Origin: an uncultured Dermatophilus sp. | GTDB lineage: Bacteria; Actinomycetota; Actinomycetes; Actinomycetales; Dermatophilaceae | Direction of reading: 5' to 3' | Length of the DNA stretch: 10,128 bases | NCBI GenBank assembly: GCA_945876925.1 | Contig: CAMCQD010000028.1 | Span: 1 to 10,128 of the forward strand | Shown here: one piece after another, positions 6,014 through 10,128 of the stretch | How the letters are laid out: each line of letters starts with the position of its first letter | Position numbering within the stretch: position 1 is the stretch's first letter | Made by a program: the position numbers and the translations under genes | Notes under the pieces: generated by a model | The model's database searches: none | What the model was told of the DNA's origin: nothing | The model's input: the letters and a program-made list of their open reading frames with translations, nothing else

Positions 6014-6030
6014 GCGGCACCAGGTGCCGC
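6014..6030. promoter_or_regulatory. Perfect dyad GCGGCACC-A-GGTGCCGC
   Basis: Two perfect 8-bp arms are separated by a single base. The one-base centre makes an RNA hairpin unlikely and favours a site for a dimeric DNA-binding protein. It lies about 165 bp upstream of bS22, beside the imperfect repeat at 5958-5986. No regulator is recognised. Confidence 0.4.
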
Positions 6031-6160
6031 GAAACGCAACGCTCGCGATCCGCCGACGGACCGGGGCTGGATTCGTGGCCGACGCTCGACGGTTGCAGCA
6101 ATGCTACTCCCCGCACGCATCCAGCCTCAAAGCGTCCCGCGCCAGGCAGCAGCATCACCA

Positions 6161-6180
6161 GGCGCTCGCGCCTGAGCGCC
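6161..6180 (-). terminator. Hairpin downstream of acuC
   Basis: GGCGCTC and GAGCGCC form a perfect 7-bp stem with a 6-base loop, about 67 bases after the acuC stop. There is no T run. It is a plausible actinobacterial 3'-end stem for acuC, but chance is not excluded at this GC content. Confidence 0.35.
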
Positions 6181-6246
6181 AGGCCCCCGGCCGCACCCGG
6201 CAGCGCCCGCGCTGGCCACCTGGCTCCCGCGCGATACCCGGACGGC

Positions 6247-7443
6247 TCAGTCGTACCAGGCATCCAGCCCGTAGCAGGGGAAGACCGCCTCGCGGGCGGA
6301 CATGATGGCCAGGTCAGCGGAATTGTCCGGGTCGTAACCGCTCTCCCACGGACGCCACCAGATCCGGCCGCCCTCTGAGGTGCCATCGCCCATGACCGGG
6401 GGCACCTCGGCCCCGAACGTCCCGGTCACGTACTGCACCCAGGACGCCGGCAGCGCCGTGTCCACATCCACCGGCCGGTGGGCCGCGATCCCGACCAGAT
6501 GCGCCCACGAACGCGGCACCACCGAGGTCACCTGGTACCCGCCGCCGCCGAGCGCGACCCACTTGCCGTCGCACAGCTCGTGGGCCAGCTCGTGCATCGT
6601 CTCCATCACCAGCCGCTGGGCATCCACCGACACCGCCAGGTGAGCCAGCGGATCGGTGAAATGGGTATCGGCGCCATGCTGGCTGACGATCAGCTGCGGC
6701 CGGAACGCCCGCAGCAGCGCCGGGACGGTCGAATGCACCGCACGCAGCCAGGCCGCGTCCTTCGTGCCCGGCGGGAGGGCCACGTTCACCGCCGCCCCGG
6801 GCGCCCCCGGGCCGCCGGTCTCCCGCGGGAACCCCGTACCCGGGAACAGCACCGTGCCCGTCTCGTGCAGCGAAATAGTCAGCACGCGCGGGTCATCCCA
6901 GAAGGCACGCTCGACGCCGTCCCCGTGGTGGGCATCCACGTCCACGTAGGCCACCCGGTCAGCACCGGCCGCCAGCAGCTCGCCGATCGCCAGGGCAGCA
7001 TCGTTGTAGATACAGAATCCCGCGGCGCGGTCACGCATGGCGTGGTGCAGCCCGCCGGTGAAGTTCACCCCGTGCGCAACCTCACCGGCCCACACCTGCC
7101 GGGCCACCATCGCCGATCCCTGCGCGATCCGGGCGCTGATCTCGTGCATCCCGGGAAACGCCGGATCGTCATCGGTGCCGAGGCCGAACTGCTGCGCTGC
7201 CCGGCCAGGATCGGCCGAGGCCGCCCGCACCGCAGCGATGTACCCGGGTGAATGCACCCGGGCCAGGGCCTCGTCCGTGGCCGCCTCCGGGGACACGACC
7301 TGCACGTCACCAGGCTCGAACAAGCCCAGCGCGCGGCACAGCCGGGCAGTCAGGTCCAGCCGGACCGGGTCCATCGGGTGGCCGGGGCCGAAGTCGTACC
7401 GGGAGAACCCGTCGTCCCACACGATGCTCGCGGAAGTCGCCAT
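6247..7443 (-). CDS. acuC: AcuC-type histone deacetylase-fold protein
   Basis: Zinc-dependent deacetylase of the class I/II HDAC fold, 398 residues. Bacterial AcuC removes acetyl groups from lysines, the known case being acetyl-CoA synthetase. Seen: NFTGGLHHAM with the His133-His134 catalytic pair; GFCIYNDAALAI; YVDVDAHHGDGVERAFWDD with zinc ligands Asp170 and His172; VLTISLHE; SQHGADTHFTDPLAHL with zinc ligand Asp259; and ALGGGGYQ with the transition-state Tyr303. All residues expected for activity are present. The ATG at 7443 has no ribosome site, but TACTGT ends seven bases before the A of the start codon, which suggests a leaderless message. The name comes from the Bacillus acetoin locus; no acetoin genes are here. 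The GNAT upstream might be the opposing acetyltransferase, but that is only a neighbourhood guess. Confidence 0.93.
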   Translation of the reverse strand: MATSASIVWDDGFSRYDFGPGHPMDPVRLDLTARLCRALGLFEPGDVQVVSPEAATDEALARVHSPGYIAAVRAASADPGRAAQQFGLGTDDDPAFPGMHEISARIAQGSAMVARQVWAGEVAHGVNFTGGLHHAMRDRAAGFCIYNDAALAIGELLAAGADRVAYVDVDAHHGDGVERAFWDDPRVLTISLHETGTVLFPGTGFPRETGGPGAPGAAVNVALPPGTKDAAWLRAVHSTVPALLRAFRPQLIVSQHGADTHFTDPLAHLAVSVDAQRLVMETMHELAHELCDGKWVALGGGGYQVTSVVPRSWAHLVGIAAHRPVDVDTALPASWVQYVTGTFGAEVPPVMGDGTSEGGRIWWRPWESGYDPDNSADLAIMSAREAVFPCYGLDAWYD

Positions 7444-7449
7444 AGGCAG

Positions 7450-7455
7450 ACAGTA
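7450..7455 (-). promoter_or_regulatory. Putative -10 box for leaderless acuC mRNA
   Basis: TACTGT on the minus strand fits the actinobacterial TANNNT -10 pattern and leaves six bases before the acuC ATG, so the start site would be the A of ATG. No purine-rich ribosome site precedes the ATG, and no good -35 box is seen. Confidence 0.45.
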
Positions 7456-7543
7456 ACGACCCGGCCGAGCCCGGACGCGGGTTAGCCGGCCGCGAGTCCG
7501 CACCCCGGCCGGGGAACCGGGACCGGGGCACGGACCGGCGCGC

Positions 7544-8044
7544 TCAGCGGTCCAGCGCCAGGGTCAGCGCGATCTCCTCGCTGCTCTCGGTCCCTGCCAC
7601 CCGCATCGGACGGCGCAGCTCCGTGGGCCGGAAGCCGAAGCTGCTGGCGAAGGCGATACCGCGGGCATTCTCATTGCCGACCCAGTAGATGAGCTGCGCG
7701 TGCCCCTGCTCGGCGGCCACCCGGGCAGCAGCCTGCACCAGCGCCGCCGCGATCCCGGCCCCGCGCAACGCCACCGGCACCCACAGGCCGAAGACCTCGG
7801 CCGCGTTCTGGAACAGCCCTTCCCGGCTGCGGACCGAGACGATGCCCACCATCTCCGGGCCGCGTTCGGCCATGAGCCGCCAGGAGCGGTTCATCCGGTC
7901 CCGCCACACCTGTTCATCGAACACGGCCTCGTAGTCGTAAGCCGCCGCGAAGGCTTCCGGCGATTCCCGCAGCGCCCGCAGGCGGGCGGTCCGGTACGCA
8001 GCCCAGTCGGATTCTCCCAGCACACGGATCGTGGTCTCGCTCAT
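7544..8044 (-). CDS. GNAT-family N-acetyltransferase
   Basis: Acetyl-CoA-dependent acetyltransferase, 166 residues, one complete GNAT domain. The N-terminal strand-helix part holds TIRVLGESDWAAYRTARLRAL. Motif A runs from about 84 to 110, with VFGLWVPVALRGAGIAAAL; RGAGIA (94-99) is the pyrophosphate-binding loop. WVGNENARGIAFASSFGFRP (about 121-140) is the motif B region with the usual asparagines and GF turn. The ATG at 8044 has AAAGG about ten bases upstream. It stands between proC and acuC, 163 bp and 100 bp away. The substrate (protein N-terminus, amine or small molecule) cannot be deduced. Confidence 0.88.
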   Translation of the reverse strand: MSETTIRVLGESDWAAYRTARLRALRESPEAFAAAYDYEAVFDEQVWRDRMNRSWRLMAERGPEMVGIVSVRSREGLFQNAAEVFGLWVPVALRGAGIAAALVQAAARVAAEQGHAQLIYWVGNENARGIAFASSFGFRPTELRRPMRVAGTESSEEIALTLALDR

Positions 8045-8108
8045 ACCCGGGTCGCCTTTCTCGCGGCTGCCCCGGCCTGCGGCGGCCAGGGCCGGGACCA
8101 GTCATCCG

Positions 8109-8139
8109 AGGTTAGCAGCGGCCCGCCGGCTCCTGTCCG
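8109..8139 (-). promoter_or_regulatory. Possible promoter for the GNAT gene
   Basis: On the minus strand CGGACA (8139-8134; four of six -35 matches) and TAACCT (8114-8109; fits TANNNT) are 19 bp apart, about 65 bases before the GNAT ATG. The spacer is long. A short palindrome CTGCGC-CA-GCGCAG at 8152-8165 lies just upstream and may be a stem behind proC or an operator. Confidence 0.3.
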
Positions 8140-8207
8140 GGGGCGGTATGCCTGCGCCAGCGCAGCCGATCCGTGCGGGCACCCCGCCGCCCGGGCCCGA
8201 ACCGGGG

Positions 8208-9050
8208 TTACCCGCCCAGTTCACGGGCCCGGTCGCGGCAGGCCTGCATGCCGTCCAGCACGGTCGCGTGCAATCCCCCGCGGGAGAACGCCGCCAGGGC
8301 AGCCGCAGTGGTGCCGCCCGGGCTGACCACCTGCTCGCGCAGCATCGCGGGGTGGCTGCCCGGCACGGCCAGCATCTCGGCCGAGCCCGCGAGGGTGGCC
8401 ACGGCCAGCTCGGCTGCGACCGGGCGGGTCAGCCCGAGCAGCACGCCGCCGTCGATCATCGCCTCGGCCAGCGCGAAGACGTACGCCGGGCCGGAACCGC
8501 TGACCGCGGTGACGGCGTCCAGGTCCCGTTCGGCGACGACGACGCTGGTACCGACCGCGTCCAGCAGGCCGCGCACCAGGGCCACCTGCCCGGCGCTCGC
8601 GTGCTCGCCGGGGGCCAGCGCGGAGATGCCCCGGCCTACCGTGGCCGGGGTGTTGGGCATGACCCGCACGATCGCGGTACCCGCGGGCAGGCCGGCCGAC
8701 AGGGTCGCCAGGGTGACCCCGGCGGCGATGCTCGCCACCACCGCCCCGGCGGGCAGGGCCCCGGTGATCTCCGCCAGCACGGCCGGGACGACGGCCGGCT
8801 TGACCGCGATGAGGACGACATCGGCCTGCGCGACCGCGGCGGCGTTCCCCGGGGCGACCGGCACCCCCGCCTGCTCCCATCGCTCCCGCTCCCCGGGCAG
8901 CGCCACGGTGACCTGGACGTCGTGCGCGGCCCACCCGGCGGCCAGGGCCCCCGTGAGGATGGCCCCGCCCATCGTCCCGGCGCCCAGCACGGCCAGGCGG
9001 GGCGCGCCGCCGGGCCGGAGGGGGAAGGCGGTGCTGGCTGTATCCGGCAT
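8208..9050 (-). CDS. proC: Pyrroline-5-carboxylate reductase
   Basis: Last step of proline synthesis: NAD(P)H reduction of 1-pyrroline-5-carboxylate to L-proline, in the cytosol. It has 280 residues, the usual length. Seen in order: LAVLGAGTMGGAIL (19-32), the dinucleotide-binding motif; IAVKP (81-85); RVMPNTPATVGRG (129-141); AVSGSGPAYVFALAEAM (182-198); and SPGGTTAAAL (243-252), the P5CR signature of the C-terminal dimer domain. The first 15 residues are a short extension. AGGAG lies nine bases upstream of the ATG. It follows the PRODH-fold gene by 39 bp in the same direction, so the two are probably co-transcribed; that partner is unusual for a biosynthetic gene. Confidence 0.96.
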   Translation of the reverse strand: MPDTASTAFPLRPGGAPRLAVLGAGTMGGAILTGALAAGWAAHDVQVTVALPGERERWEQAGVPVAPGNAAAVAQADVVLIAVKPAVVPAVLAEITGALPAGAVVASIAAGVTLATLSAGLPAGTAIVRVMPNTPATVGRGISALAPGEHASAGQVALVRGLLDAVGTSVVVAERDLDAVTAVSGSGPAYVFALAEAMIDGGVLLGLTRPVAAELAVATLAGSAEMLAVPGSHPAMLREQVVSPGGTTAAALAAFSRGGLHATVLDGMQACRDRARELGG

Positions 9051-9089
9051 CTGAGAGTTCTCCTCGGTGAGCTCGGGCGGCGCGCCGGT

Positions 9090-10028
9090 TCAGCGCGGCG
9101 CGGCGCGGCGCAGCAGCCTGGCCAGCAGGGCCGGCTGCCCGGCGGCACGTTCTATCACGTACCGGTACCAGTCCTCCCCGAAGGGGACCAGTACCCGCAT
9201 GATGTCACCCCGGTCGGCGATATTCGCCTCGGTCAGCGGGCGATCATTGAACCGCAGGTGGTATTCGAAGCTGCCCCGCGCGCGGATTCCCCGCTCCACG
9301 AGCGTGTCCGCGATTTCCATGATGCGCCGGTCGGCGGCGGACACCGAGAACGGCACCTGGCTGCGCAGCAGCGCCGTCAGGCAGCGCACGAAGGCCAGGT
9401 CGGTACCGTGCCGTCCGTGCGCAGCCGGCCCCGCGGCCGGCGCCCAGCCCTTGGACAGGCGTACCCGGCAGCCGCTGGCGATCCGCTCGGCGAGCTGCGC
9501 CTCGGCCTCCCGGGAGCATGCGCGCAGGCCCACGCCGGTGCCAGGGAACTCAGCCCGCAGCACGTCCACGGTGGCGAGCACGTGCGAGCCGGGCACGCCA
9601 TCCTCGGTCAGCACGATCACCCGGCCCCCCGCCCCGGCCGCGGACTCGGCCACGGCGCGCGCGTGCTCCCGGGAGGCCCGGGCACCGGAGCCGGGCAGGC
9701 AGGCACCCAGCCCGCTCAGCCGCAGGCATACCTCGACCTGGCCCTCGCCGGTGAGCCCGGCCTGGTCCAGCGAGCGCAGCATCCGGCGCAGGCGCTCGCG
9801 GTGCGCGTGCGCCCCGGCCGGATCGCGCGGCTCCCCGCCCAGGTGCAGCAGGGCGATGCGACGGCCGCGCACCTGCAGCTCACCGGCCGCGTCGGCTACG
9901 GCGGCATCGCCGGGGCCGGGGACGAACCGCCGGACCAGTTCCCGGTCAGCGGCCCGGGGCTCGGCGTAGCGGCGGACCTGCGGATGCGCGGCCAGGCGCA
10001 GCAGCATCGCCGATGCCGTCGCTGACAC
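9090..10028 (-). CDS. Proline-dehydrogenase-fold protein, probably not a proline dehydrogenase
   Basis: A 312-residue protein of PRODH (PutA barrel) length that follows actinobacterial PRODH sequences from end to end: RIALLHLGGEPRDP, DVLRAEFPGTGVGLRA, CRVRLSKG, SFEYHLRF, MRVLVPFGEDWYRYV. The fold is therefore well supported. Nearly all functional positions differ. The VKLS lysine is Arg103, the Asp of the DxED strand is Leu140, the QAYLxRTE flavin segment is RACSREAE (169-176), the THD/SHD flavin motif is AAD (231-233), the Tyr of YEFQ is Phe254, and the first of the RR pair that holds the proline carboxylate is Glu293. Lys193, Glu255, Tyr290 and Arg294 remain. The start is GTG at 10028, with GGAAGGGG upstream. 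Directly upstream of proC, it may be a non-catalytic partner or an enzyme with another substrate. Comparisons are from memory. Confidence 0.85.
   Translation of the reverse strand: MSATASAMLLRLAAHPQVRRYAEPRAADRELVRRFVPGPGDAAVADAAGELQVRGRRIALLHLGGEPRDPAGAHAHRERLRRMLRSLDQAGLTGEGQVEVCLRLSGLGACLPGSGARASREHARAVAESAAGAGGRVIVLTEDGVPGSHVLATVDVLRAEFPGTGVGLRACSREAEAQLAERIASGCRVRLSKGWAPAAGPAAHGRHGTDLAFVRCLTALLRSQVPFSVSAADRRIMEIADTLVERGIRARGSFEYHLRFNDRPLTEANIADRGDIMRVLVPFGEDWYRYVIERAAGQPALLARLLRRAAPR
9093..9111. repeat. GCGCG pentanucleotide repeat at the 3' end of the PRODH-fold gene
   Basis: The unit GCGCG is repeated 3.8 times directly before the TGA stop, encoding the Arg/Ala-rich C-terminal residues. 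A five-base unit would shift the frame if it slipped, but only the last few residues would change. Confidence 0.6.
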
Positions 10029-10128
10029 GCCAGCCCCTTCCCGCCGTCCCGGCCCGGCCGAGTACGCCGGTTGGCCCAGTCTCCCACGTCGCGCGCCGCG
10101 GGCCTGCGGGGGCGCCCCGGGGCGCGCG

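Larger units (their letters stand above)
5850..6246. other. 397-bp gap between acuC and bS22 with inverted repeats
   Basis: I see no gene on either strand: the frames that are open here lack family features and ribosome sites. In relatives this interval carries a small BldC/excisionase-type HTH gene, and no HTH-like translation is visible. The gap holds three inverted repeats: a hairpin at 6161-6180, a perfect dyad at 6014-6030 and an 11-bp imperfect stem at 5958-5986. The bS22 promoter should lie in the lower part. A TATGGG box near 5870 is too weak to call. Confidence 0.6.

Noticed and set aside
5859..6386. 175-codon minus-strand frame across the acuC-bS22 gap
   Set aside because: It overlaps the 3' end of acuC, shows no helix-turn-helix or other family feature and has an unconvincing start. 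It is not the missing BldC-type gene.
7503..7514. CCCCGGCCGGGG palindrome after the GNAT gene
   Set aside because: Short self-complementary GC runs arise easily at this base composition. It has no loop and no T run, so it was not listed as a terminator.
8031..10025. 664-codon open frame on the plus strand opposite proC, the PRODH-fold gene and the GNAT start
   Set aside because: Its translation is Gly/Arg/Gln/Ala-rich low complexity with no domain. It is the mirror of real minus-strand genes in GC-rich DNA, where antisense frames stay open by codon bias.

Overview
The window is GC-rich DNA (roughly 70% by eye) with GTG/TTG starts, stop-start overlaps and a complete 32-residue bS22 ribosomal protein gene. 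Together with the gene order this points to an actinobacterium (Actinomycetia). The genus cannot be read from the sequence; a Micrococcales-type lineage is a guess. All eleven genes lie on the minus strand, so the region is transcribed from high to low coordinates. From memory, the order matches the Mycobacterium tuberculosis Rv0500-Rv0511 neighbourhood (proC, small HTH gene, bS22, galE-like epimerase, acyltransferase, glutaredoxin-like protein, hemA, hemC, hemD).

Layout in transcription order. (1) 10028-8208: a divergent proline-dehydrogenase-fold protein followed 39 bp later by proC (pyrroline-5-carboxylate reductase). (2) 8044-6247: a GNAT acetyltransferase and acuC, an HDAC-fold deacetylase whose start looks leaderless. 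(3) 6246-5850: a 397-bp stretch with no gene but three inverted repeats. (4) 5849-5751: bS22. (5) 5622-3698: an NAD-dependent epimerase-like protein overlapping by GTGA with a PlsC-like acyltransferase, then a strong GC hairpin. (6) 3449-3138: a small CxxC glutaredoxin-like protein. (7) 2875-1: the haem operon hemA-hemC-hemD (the last one cut by the window edge). It is coupled by two GTGA overlaps and preceded by a well-formed promoter whose -35 box sits inside a perfect 8-5-8 inverted repeat.

How the genes work together: HemA, HemC and HemD supply glutamate-1-semialdehyde, hydroxymethylbilane and uroporphyrinogen III for tetrapyrrole synthesis. ProC makes proline from P5C. The epimerase and acyltransferase pair probably acts on a glycolipid or phospholipid, but this is inferred only from family and coupling. 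AcuC probably removes acyl groups from lysines, and the GNAT is of unknown substrate.

Most of the window is conserved housekeeping DNA. The points most worth attention are: the PRODH-fold protein next to proC, which has lost nearly every residue I know to be needed for proline oxidation; the operator-like dyad on the hemA promoter, combined with the absence of the rex gene often found there; and a perfect 14-bp-arm palindrome that appears to have been inserted in frame into hemC. I see no mobile element, CRISPR array, tRNA or rRNA. I do not see an obviously new multi-gene system.
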